Shown: positions 54,501 through 64,000 of the stretch, one piece after another
Layout: every line of letters begins with the position of its first letter
How positions within the stretch are numbered: the first letter of the stretch is position 1
Source of the DNA: Rhizophagus clarus
Taxonomy: Eukaryota > Glomeromycota > Glomeromycetes > Glomerales > Glomeraceae
Length of the DNA: 64,000 nt
Reading direction: 5' to 3'
NCBI GenBank assembly: GCA_015698045.1
Contig: BLAL01000313.1
Location: forward strand, 186,001 to 250,000
The notes under the pieces: model-generated
Told to the model about the DNA's origin: nothing
Seen by the model: only the letters and a program-made list of their open reading frames with translations
Databases searched by the model: none
Program-made: the position numbers and the translations under genes

Positions 54501-54534
54501 CATTTAGTTTTAGTTTCTTAATTGATGTGTCCAT
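44786..54534 (-). CDS. Kinase K1: 17 tandem N-lobe modules, one catalytic domain, repeated C-tail
   Basis: A predicted protein of about 2,700 residues. Exons (minus): 17 module exons (listed under the array feature), the catalytic exon 46546-45673, tail exons 45597-45466, 45402-45283, 45215-45090, a degenerate one near 45020-44925, and the terminal 44856-44786. The catalytic exon has DLIHRDLHTGNIL, YICDMGLCKS (DFG replaced by DMG), GVLPYIAPEI and CIDADPINRPIA. Every module exon is open, in phase 0-0 and joined by a 60-90 base GT-AG intron, so no stop occurs in about 2,270 module codons. This argues against a pseudogene. The family is a TKL-like kinase group expanded in Rhizophagus. The extra lobes could be ligand-binding or pseudokinase-type regulatory parts (inference). 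Long-read cDNA is needed to tell whether all modules are spliced into one mRNA. Confidence 0.75.
46639..54534 (-). repeat. Array of 17 N-lobe exons of K1
   Basis: Exons, 5' to 3': 54534-54160, 54085-53672, 53604-53191, 53124-52741, 52665-52288, 52221-51829, 51761-51348, 51280-50894, 50825-50415, 50338-49937, 49872-49501, 49429-49040, 48972-48556, 48489-48082, 48015-47599, 47533-47117 and 47052-46639; lengths are 372-417 bases, all multiples of three. A unit reads FYGITQDPQTKNYMMVL, CKKCN..CNAIHFQQNF, ENWTSGN..IDKFIQDTQLS, LEWIPYNRFNNI, a loop region, ANWIDGYI..W, then VALKSLNN and NEV. Units 2-17 thus begin with the strand 4/5 segment of a kinase and end at helix C, a permuted unit; unit 1 instead starts with its own Met. 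Only unit 17 has AKGGFGKVYKA. Units 4, 5, 6 and 8 lack the first two cysteines by deletion; unit 10 has lost them by substitution. Confidence 0.85.
48016..48081 (-). other. Stop-free 66-base intron between modules 14 and 15
   Basis: This intron (GTATTAATT...TTGCAG) has a length divisible by three and no in-frame stop, so the two modules form one open frame of 280 codons. Retention would simply insert 22 residues. Confidence 0.7.
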
Positions 54535-54768
54535 AAAACTTTATAGGTTAATAAACAAATCTAAAATATAACGGGTGAAATAGGGTTTGCAAAAGTTAAA
54601 AGAGTCAAAAAACTAAAGTAACCCAAATTTAAAAATATGAAAAGAAGGTTGAATTTGAGCATGCTAAAACATTTCTTTTTTATACGTCATGTAGTAAAAT
54701 CATGTGATTTATGCATATCGTAATCAGCAATTTATTTATTTGTTACTCAATGCATATCATCATGCAAG

Positions 54769-54788
54769 AATCACACACCAATCACATG
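54769..54788 (+). promoter_or_regulatory. Conserved upstream motif of K1
   Basis: AATCACACACCAATCACATG lies about 235 bases upstream of the K1 start. The same 20-base string with two changes lies about 390 bases upstream of K2. Nearby CATGTGA motifs (54702, 54814) also have counterparts upstream of K2. Confidence 0.5.
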
Positions 54789-56286
54789 AGTAATATAAAT
54801 AGTTCAAATCATGTGACAGAAAATAAACTTAACATTGAACGGTATCTATTTTGATATTTGTCTGACTTTACGCTTCTCTTCGCCTCATAAAACGGATTTA
54901 GTGATTTGATGCTTAATGTGATTATTCTACCGCTCTCATTAAATAAAATACGATTTATATTTACAATAATGTACTATTTTATTCGGTAACTTAATAATTT
55001 TGAACGTCTTGACTCAGTAATTTATTATAACAAAGATCATATCCTTGTACTTTATACCAAATTAGAGACCGAAGATATGATTCCAGGTCCTGCACATCAT
55101 CGTTTGAACGTAATTTTGATTGTTTATTTCAATAATAACCGATAATCTAGAAAAAAATTGTAACAAGAGTGCCTAATTTTATCGTTTCAATATCAAGAGA
55201 AAAAAAATCATGTAAGCTGACGAAATATAATTTTTTATTATAAATTTATCGAAGAACAAGCATTCGTATGAAATTAAATGTTAATTTCGACCAAAAATCA
55301 AGAATTTTTTGTGCCAAGACATCTTATTTTTCGTTATTTGTATCAGGATGAATGGTCATAAAATGCTCGTATGCTTTTCGTTTATTTTTCAAAAAATGGA
55401 TTTTGCGTCCTTTAAACATTCATGACGGAAATAGTCTACATAGTATATAAAGTATAAACTCAATTGCATAAAATCTTGTGATATGCACAGTCTAATTTTT
55501 TTTCCCTCGTACAGCTAAAAATTTGAAACTCGTTAATTATCTTCAGTTTTTGCCATACGCCAATAAACTATAAAGAATTACGATCATAGGCTTGTGAATT
55601 TAATTATGAGACATATTATCAGAAGGATCGTAACATAAAATAATTATATATATATATATATATACTGACAAAACAGCAGGGGAGATTTTTTTGTAGCATG
55701 AGACATATGCGAGAGCTTTTTTTTTTTGGTTTCGAAAATTCATTAGATCAGATACTAACTTGTTTCAGAGATTAGATAATTTTTATTGTCCAGTACGTGT
55801 GTTACATATTGTTTCAAACCTTTACTTTTCATCTTCAAAATCAAGGAAAAAATAAATAAACGAATGAATTTTCTTTCAGAAAAAATTTGTTGTAAACATT
55901 GTATTCTTTTTTATAACAAAAAAGTTCTTTGAGAATAAAGTTTTCGTAAACAAAAAATAAATAATAAATAATTTCTCTAAAGAAAGATCAATAGTTAATG
56001 AAATTCATATTAATAATAAAGAAATAAGCATATTTGGTCTATTCGATTAATTGACCGAGATATTTTTTTACATATTAAAAAAACTAACGGATTATTATAA
56101 AAGGAGCAATATTTTCGCGATGTGTTTCTAAAAAAAAAAATTGATGTTAATTGTTTGCAAAATAACTGACAGCGTTTCGAGGAAGACGAGTATACGCGAG
56201 TATACGAAGGGTTCATTTTTTGTTTAATAAGTATTGAATTATGTGAAAGTTGCGTAAAATCAAGTAGGTATTTTAATTTTAACATT
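54789..56286. other. Spacer upstream of K1
   Basis: No gene supported. A TA microsatellite lies at about 55648-55664. The open frame at 56010-56285 (-) looks accidental. Confidence 0.5.
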
Positions 56287-57000
56287 TTAAATCAATAATA
56301 AACTTTATATATCAGACATAAATTTCTTTCATTCGTCATTTTTTCACTTCAATTAACTAAATATACATTTTAATGATTGCCCGAAGGCTATGCAAATATA
56401 TAAATAAAGTGGCTATTTTCCAAACCAAACCCTATCTAAATGAAATAAAAAAAAACGTATATAGCTTTAATAATAATATACTGTAACACCTCATTAAGGA
56501 TGGGTGAAAGACAGCTTTGACCGAAAAATATGGCAATCCGGTTTCGCAACACACAAAGTGAATACTTTCAGATGGTAGGTAGTACATGAAGTACTTGAGA
56601 GCTATGCTACTAAGCCATGGAATTTCCTTTTACGCATGAAAGAATCAATAATAAATAGTCATTAATATTGATAGGTAGAAGTTTGACCTAATCTTTATCT
56701 CCATTATTATTTTTCTTTAATAGCTTTAGGCGTTTTTGTGGGATAAATTAAACATCAGTATTAAAAAGTCTATTTCAAAAAAAAATATGGCAACGTTCAT
56801 AGGAACGACGGTGATAAAGAAAATAATCCTTCTGAAAGATTGCTCATGGGAGTTCTATTAATAGTTATCAATATAAGATGAAGTATAAACAGAAGACGAC
56901 AAGAAAAAAGCTAATGATCTAGAAGTATTCGAAGTCATTGTAACTGATTTAACAGATCGTCCACTAAATACCATCTATTGACCCTGTTCCCAAAGTAAAC
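56287..57000 (+). pseudogene. Wrecked copy of the RNA-dependent RNA polymerase gene
   Basis: Three islands match the polymerase at 39800-43720 in order. ATCAATAATAAACTTTATAT...TTTCTTTCATTCGTCATT (56290-56340) matches its promoter. TATGGCAACGTTCATAGGAA (about 56786) matches the RRM exon (TATGGCAGCGTTCATAGGAT). AATAATCCTTCTGAAAGA (about 56822) and GATCTAGAAGTATT (about 56917) match its last exon, followed by matching 3' flank. Nearly all of the catalytic part is deleted and no frame remains. It marks the second copy of a duplicated polymerase/kinase block. Confidence 0.65.
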
Positions 57001-57727
57001 ATGGAATTAAGAATAAGCGTATTTTTGTAAATAATATGGTGGAATATTTCCAGATGATTTAATCAAAAGATACTAATTTTCAAAATATAATTTACAGTAT
57101 ATAGAGTCAATGGTTTAATTTATAATCGTTTTTAACAACGACTCCATTGCGTATCGTAAGTTGCTGACTTGCAACATACACTCTATTATCATCAGTAGGT
57201 ATATTCATCCTCCAAAGAACCCGGTCTAGTTTCCACCCTGGATTTTTGATAAGTCGGTGTGGCGATAACTACTATACGTCTATATCGATTTTTAATTGAA
57301 ATGGTAATAGTAATTTTATTTATACTATCGACATTATATTCAAGTTACTTATTCCCAATGATTAATGTGTCACAAGACTTCAAAACTTTGAACAAAAATA
57401 ATTCCAATCTAATTCGTAGTTTTTGATTTTTTTAAACAATTATACAAGGCTATGTTGCCATTAATATAATATTGTGTTTATGATTTATGTGGTACAATCA
57501 ATCGTTCATATATCAACAGAATGGCATCGAAATTTTTATACAATACAAAGAAGGGAGTCAATCATTTTATATCATTTTATAATATAAATCGAGTTTTTAT
57601 TTAGTTGAGAAATCATCACAATTTATTAAAGTTCCATTTAATGCTACTCATACAATATACTGTATCTTTCTCATTCAATAAACATCTCTCCAATCTAATC
57701 TCATTAAAAAAAATTGCAATTCAATTA
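57001..57727. repeat. Duplicated 3' flank (copy 2)
   Basis: This colinear match to 43690-44640 is AT-rich and without genes. Shared strings include TGGAATATTT/TGAAATATTT, GCAACATACACTCTATTATC, CACCCTGGATTTTTG, GGTAATAGTAATTT and ATCTCTCCAATCTAAT. Confidence 0.65.
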
Positions 57728-60700
57728 CTATTGAAAAGCAAAGAAAAAAAAGAGAAGAAAAAAGAAAATACGACTAACTCTAAGAAGTTTTTTGTTCATT
57801 TCAACAAGAAAACTAAAAATTAAAGAAATAATATTCGTAAAATAAATAATAATAATAAAAATAATATCTGTGTAATATTTCAGTATATCATCATTAATAT
57901 TCAATTGAGAAATGTCTATTCGCAAAGATTCTATTAATAAAATAAAAACTTATCAGTTTTTGTAAGCTCACATTCTACGAATGTTGAAATAATACCTGAA
58001 TATTCCATGCCTGTTACATCATTGTTTTGTTTATCAGAGTTTTTTGGCTCAGAAAATGTGTCATTATTAATATTCAATTGAGAAATAGATAATGACGCTA
58101 CAATTTAAAAATAACACCTGACCATTAGTATTTTATTTTAATTATTTTAAATATTTCACTAAACAAATACCTGAAGATTTAACGCTAATCAAGTTATCAT
58201 TCTGTTTATAACAATTATCAACTTTTTTTGGTTCAGGGAGATTGTTATTATTGTTGTTCACATCAATTTGTAAAGATAATGAAACTATTCAATAAATAAT
58301 GTTACTATTTGCATTTTTTTTAAAAAAAAATTATTCTAAATATTTTTTATTTAACAATACCTGAAGATTCAACACTAATTATGTTTTCGTTATGTTCACT
58401 ATAATCATCTAAATTTTTTGGTTCAGGAAGATCATCAAAATCAAGAAGTCTACTTGTATAAACAGCTTCTGAATGTGTTTCATATGACAATCCTAAACTG
58501 GTTGAAGGTATACGATTATTTGATGAATTATTGTTTATTATATCTGCTTCTTTAATTTGTCTTTTTAATTCTGTTTGACCAAATTTATATGATTCATTAA
58601 GTTCATATATCCATTCTCTCAAAATTTTACTAATTTCTTTTACTTTTGGTCTGTTTGATGGAGATGCATCTAAACACCTTTTAATTAAAGAAACAATTAA
58701 TTGAGGTACTTTAATATTAAACCTTGGTCTAAGTCCTCGGCAAATTTTTATTGCTAGATAATTATCATGTCCTACATCATGAAAAGGAGGTAACCCAGAA
58801 ATTATTTCGTACATAATCATACCAAAACTGTAAATATCTGCAGCGCTTGTATAGGTTTGACCTCGTAAAATTTCAGGAGCTATATAGGGCAAAACACCAT
58901 ATATATTATTTTTTCGTGCATTAGAAATTGTAGGTTTACATAATCCCATATCAGTTATTGCAACTTTATATTTAAGTTTTAATATATTGCCAATATGCAA
59001 ATCTCGATGAATCAAATAGTTATCATGAATAAATTTTAGTCCAGTTATAATATCATATAAATAAGTAATTTTACTTTCCCAGTTTAATTTATTAAAATTT
59101 GTTTTTAAATATTCTCGCAAACTTCCATCATTTGCATATTCCATAACCATTATATAATTATATGTTTGTGGATCTTGAGTTATTCCATAAAATTTAACAA
59201 TGTTATCACTAGAATCGATATTATGGTGAAATATCATCTATATATAAAAAGAAAAAAAAAAGTAATATTATTATAAATAAAAATAATCGAAAATTTTATT
59301 AAGTAATAAATTATTCATACCTCATTCATAAATTTTAATGTAATATTTTTTGAATGATCTAAGCTTTTTAAAGCTACAAACATATTTTCATCACGTCTTT
59401 TCCAATTCTGATTTATATTGTTCCATTTGTCAATATGTCCATCAATCCAGTTTGCTTTATATACTTTACCAAATCCACCTTTTGCAATATATTCAATATT
59501 ATTAAATTTACCATGAGGTATCCATTCTAATGCCCTACTTACGTTACAATGTGTTGATAGTTGAGTATTTTGAATAAATTTATCAATATTATCATTGCCA
59601 CTAGTCCAACTTTCAAAATTTTGTTGAAAGTGTATTGCATCGCATACTTGATTACATTTTTTACATTTATTATTCAATACAATCATATAATTTTTTGTTT
59701 GTGGATCCTGGGTTATTCCATAAAATTCATAATCCATTTCAATCTACAAATTTATATATTAGCAAAAATAGCAAAAACTAGAATTTCAAAATTTCATTGA
59801 ATAATACCTTATCCCTAAACTTTATTGTAACATATTTAGGAAGATCTAACCTTTTTAGATCTATTTTGATCTACAAATATAATGTTATATTAGTAAAAAA
59901 AAAGGTAAAAATTAAAATTTCAAATATCATTAATACCTCATTCATAAATTCAAATGTAATATTTTTTGGATTATTTAAACTTTTCAAAGAAACCAATATA
60001 TTTTGACCTTTTCTTGCCCAATTGTGATTTTTATAATCCCAATATATTATATATCCATCAATCCAATTTGCATTATATAATTTCCTTTCTACGGTATATT
60101 TAATATCACAAAATCTATCATATGGTATCCATTCTAATGCTGCTTTTGCACTATGATGAGCTGATAGCTGAGTATCTTGAATAAATTTATCAATATCATC
60201 ATTACCACTAGTCCAATTCTCAAAATTTTGGTAAAAATGCATTACGCTACATTTAAAATTGCATTTTTTGCATTCATTGTTTAGTTCTAAAACCATCATA
60301 TAATTTTTTGTTTGCGGATCTTGTGTTATTCCATAGGTAGCATAATTAGGCTATAAATATAACATATTAGTAAAATTTAATTTTTCAAAATTTAAATAAA
60401 TAATAAATATATTATACCATATTCATAAGTTCTAATGTAACATTTTTTGGATTATTCAAATTTTTCAAAACTACCAACATATTTTTTTTTCTCACACAAT
60501 TTTGGTCTTTATTATCCCAATATATTATATATCCATCAATCCAATTTGCTTCATATAATTTCCTTTTTACAATATATTTAATATTACAAAATCTATCATA
60601 TGGTATCCATTCTAATGCTGATTTCGTACTATAATGAGCTGATAGCTGAGTATCTTGAATAAATCCATCAATTTCATCATTACCACTAGTCCAGCTTCCA

Positions 60701-62251
60701 AAATTTTGTTGAAAGCGTATTGTACTGCATTTATAATTACATTTTTTGCACTTGACATCCAGAACCATCATATAATTTTTTGTTTGTGGATCTTGAGTTA
60801 TACCATAAAATTTATAATCTTTTTTAATCTATAAATATAACTTATTATTAGTAAAAATAACAAAAATTAAAATTTCAAAATTATCTTATAAAATAATACC
60901 TCATTCATTAATTCTAATGTAATATCTTTTGGAACATTGAATTCTTTTAAAGTAACAAAGATATTTTGGTTAGATCTTTTCCAATTTTGATTTTTATCAT
61001 CCCATTTAAAAATATATCCATCAATCCAATTTACTATATATACTCCAATTTTTTTAATATATTTAATATTATTAAACCTATCATAAGGTATCCATTCTAA
61101 CGCTTTATTTGTATTATGATGGGCTAATAACTGAGTATCTTGAATAAATTTATCAATATATTTATTTCCACTTGTCCAATTTTCGAAATTTCGTTGAAAG
61201 TGTATTGCATTGCATATACAGTATAGTTACATTTTTTACATTCATTACACAAAACCATCATATAATTTTTTGTTTGTAGATCTTGAGTTATTCCGTAATT
61301 TTTTAGAACTTGTAATCTATAAATATAATTCAATATTAGTAAAAATAGCAAAATTTAAAACATTATAAAAAATGTTTTATACCTCACTTATAAATGCAAA
61401 TGAAGAATAATTCGAACTATTTATATTCTTTAGAATTACAACCACATTTTTATTATATCTTTTCCAATTTTGATTCTCGTTATCCCATTTGACAATACAT
61501 CCATCTATCCAATTTGCTCTATAAACATCAATTTTTTCAACATATTTAATATTATTAAACCTGTAATAAGGTATCCATTCTAATGCTTCCTTTGCATTGT
61601 CATGGGTGGATAATTGAGTATTTTGAATAAGTTTATCAATATTATCATCACCACTAGTCCAATTTTCAAAATTTCGTTGAAAGTGTATTGCGTTACATAA
61701 GTAGTTACATTCCTTACATTTATCATTCAAAACCATCATATAACTTTTTGTTTGTGGATCTTGAGTTATTCCGTAAAATTCATAATCTATTTTAATCTAC
61801 AATTGAAAACATGTTAGTACAAAAGCAAAAATTAAAATTTTAAGATCATCTTATAAAATAATACCTCATTCATAAATTCTAATGTAATATCTTTTGGGTC
61901 ATGTAATAATCCTTTTAAAGTAACAAGTATATTTCGATTATATCTTTTCCAACTTTGGTTTTCATCATCCCATTTGTCAATACATCCATCAATCCAATGT
62001 GCTCTACATATTCCAATTTTTTCAATATATTCAATATTATCAAACCTATCATAAGGTATCCATTCTAAAACTTCTCCTATATCATCATGGGCTAATAATT
62101 GAGTATCTTGAATAAATTTATCAATATATTTATTAGCACTAGTCCAATTTTTGAAATTTTTTTGAAACAATATTGTGTTACATTTGAATTTGCACTTTAT
62201 GCATTTCTTATTTGATTTTTCAGTTAGTGAGTTCATTGTGATAAAATCCAT
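57728..62251 (-). CDS. Kinase K2: six N-lobe modules, catalytic domain, three tail exons
   Basis: Exons (minus): modules 62251-61865, 61796-61383, 61316-60900 (broken), 60828-60418, 60350-59937, a 21-codon remnant 59870-59808, and 59743-59321; catalytic 59237-58361; tails 58284-58171, 58097-57996 and 57930-57728. Module 1 (CIKCKFKCN, FKNWTSANKYIDKF) is the counterpart of K1 module 1. Only the last module has AKGGFGKVYKA with FVALKSL. The catalytic exon has LIHRDLHIGN, ITDMGLCKP, GVLPYIAPE and CLDASPSNRP. Module 3 carries two indels and stops early; being phase 0-0 it can be skipped without harm. In the module at 60828 the helix-C Glu of NEV is replaced by Met. The last exon runs past the usual ISQLNIND end into a hydrophobic stretch. 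Confidence 0.7.
60900..61316 (-). pseudogene. Broken N-lobe module 3 of K2
   Basis: The unit is recognisable (NYGITQDLQTKNYMMVL, NECKKCN, then LEWIPYDRFNNI), but the first part is out of phase with the splice site. An extra five or so bases near the third cysteine (CTGTATATGCAATGCAATAC) shift the frame again. In-frame stops result. The total exon length is still a multiple of three. Confidence 0.7.
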
Positions 62252-62639
62252 GAGATTCTAATAGGTTGATAAACAGATTTTTAAAGACGAAATAAATTTC
62301 CTAAGAATAAAAAATAAATTTTGTAAATAGAATAAATATATATGCGCGAAAAAAAATATTTTTCCCCCAAACATTAGTCCCATGAACTGTCATGTGACAT
62401 AAATGCATCACCGACAATTATACCTGGCTTTCGTAGGAAATATTGAACTGAGTAACTATTCCCTTATTTCCAAATCTTGGGAACACTCTTATAATTCTAT
62501 AACCTTGTGTGGATTATAATTTTAATTAAATTTTAAGGAGTGTATTTTTTAAAATATCGTTACACGGAAAATACTATTTATGTCGATCTTATCTGTTTGT
62601 CACTCAAATATAAAAACCAAAACATGACGTAAGACAATA

Positions 62640-62659
62640 AATCACACGCTAATCACATG
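62640..62659 (+). promoter_or_regulatory. Conserved upstream motif of K2
   Basis: AATCACACGCTAATCACATG, 18 of 20 identical to the K1 upstream motif. A TTTGTCACTCAA string just before it matches TTTGTTACTCAA upstream of K1. Confidence 0.5.
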
Positions 62660-64000
62660 TCACGAATAAACTTGAATAAACCTGCTCATTATCAGAGGTA
62701 TAATTTTCAAAGATAAACAAAATTTGAGCGTTATTATATGAAATCTTTTTTTTTTTTTATTTTGATTATTTTAAATTATTAAATTTTAGTTTACTAATTT
62801 TAGATTGGATAATTTTTTTTTTTAATTTGATAATTTTTTGCTGCACAATAATATTAAGCAATAAAATCATATGTCTATAGTGAATTTAAAAAAAAAAAAC
62901 AAATATGTTAAATATGAAAGAAATATCAAAAAAAAAAATGAAGAGATACGGAAAAAAAAGAAAATGATAAAGGGCAAAGTCAGATAAAAAAACGAAACGC
63001 GTAGAGTAAAAGTAAAACAAAATTAGTAAGGAATAATGAAATACAAGAAATGCGAATAAAAAAGACAAATAGAAAATATTCCTTAATTGTAAAATTGGAA
63101 AAACTAAATGATCTGAAGTAAATGAAGTATTAGAAACGAAATATCAGTAAATGAATAAGGGCAGTGACATATATTAGCTAATATTTTTTTACTATAGGCG
63201 CTTACCCCCAGGTAAGATATCTTGGTCATGTGCAACCAATCATATTTTTTAAAAATTGTGTAACCTAAGATTTTTGCTTTAGCTAATATATGTCCCTGCC
63301 CTAAGAAACGAAAAGAGAAAGGTGATAATTCCAACAAACAAATAAATACAATGACGTAATTGTAAAATGCTTATATCATGTGAACGAAGAAAGGAGTTAA
63401 ATCACGCCGGATTTCCTATTACCTTATTTACTATCAATCAATAAAGTGATGCTAAAATAGTAGTAATAAAAATTAATAATATTATTCAATCATAAATAAT
63501 CCAAAATAATAGAGTAATTAAAAAATAGAATACTGTACAACATTTTAATAGTGAAATTTACTACATCTATATATTTTGATTTTCCATAATCAGCTTGACC
63601 ATGATAACTTATTTATAAAAGTTTTCTATCTATGCATATATTTATTTGGAAAACTATGCATATTTGCTTCTCAATCGTATACGAGTCTATTAAAAAATTG
63701 ATTAATAATAATAACACTAATAATAAAGGCTTAAAAGCAACATATGATATATGTATTTTCATTATTATCTGTTTTTTCAATTTTCATGAACGATGCCATG
63801 ATTTTTAGATAGAACTCTTAGGTAATGTAAATGGGCATCTCGAATATTCATATTTTGATAAGTTTTCACCATCCTTTAGGAGTACCGTCAATTGAGTCTA
63901 GTATAAGTTTACTATTTTTGCATTTTTGATTAAATACAAAGAAATTTGAAGGTATTCAAATTTATAAATTTTATAATTTTATTCTTTATATAAAATAAAT
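62660..64000. other. AT-rich spacer at the right edge
   Basis: No gene seen apart from the MITE at 63158-63302. Open frames at 62886 and 63104 (-) are low-complexity or MITE-derived. Confidence 0.5.
63158..63302. mobile_element. 145-base MITE
   Basis: AGGGCAGTGACATATATTAG (63158) followed by CTAA is mirrored by TTAG, then CTAATATATGTCCCTGCCCT ending at 63302: 24-base terminal inverted repeats with one mismatch. The centre is unrelated and non-coding. Confidence 0.8.

Noticed and set aside
46639..54534. The array as a row of separate small genes
   Set aside because: Units 2-17 lack their own start, begin at a splice acceptor and end at a donor in matching phase; only unit 1 begins with a Met before the cysteine head.

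Overview
The window is AT-rich eukaryotic DNA that most resembles the genome of an arbuscular mycorrhizal fungus (Glomeromycotina, Rhizophagus irregularis-like). The reasons are short (60-100 base) GT-AG introns, many divergent copies of one kinase family, a cellular RNA-dependent RNA polymerase, decayed DNA transposons and long AT-rich gaps. Species is an inference. All gene models, introns and alignments were made by eye.

Left part (1-12923): the right portion of a large virus-like mobile element. It carries a protein-primed-type family B DNA polymerase (open at the left window edge), two F-box proteins, several small proteins, a coiled-coil protein, a Gag-like protein with a CCHC knuckle, a retropepsin-like protease and a Polinton/Maverick-type integrase. 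No reverse transcriptase is visible. Gag, a linking frame (X) and protease lie in three successive -1 frames, with slippery heptamers at both junctions. The right end is marked by 13-base iterons, a perfect hairpin, a pseudoknot-capable structure and an abrupt junction into a kinase gene.

Middle (12924-39800): a 5'-truncated kinase copy whose inverted near-identical partner lies at 34032-35227; a truncated Tc1-like transposase; a seven-exon cytochrome P450 with two lesions; palindromes and minisatellites; a headless kinase abutting a three-module kinase gene; a decayed pogo/Tigger element; and a MITE.

Right part (39800-64000): an RRM-bearing RNA-dependent RNA polymerase, then two large kinase genes on the minus strand. 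K1 (44786-54534) has 17 tandem exons that each encode a kinase N-lobe-like module. Only the last keeps the glycine loop; it is followed by one catalytic exon and a second array of short C-tail exons. K2 (57728-62251) is a smaller paralogue with six modules plus a remnant. All module exons are phase 0-0 and all tail exons phase 1-1, so units can be gained, lost or skipped in frame. Downstream of K2 lies a wrecked copy of the polymerase gene, so the ancestral pair (polymerase and convergent kinase) was duplicated as a block. These kinase arrays and the Gag/protease/PolB/integrase element are the two candidate undescribed systems.
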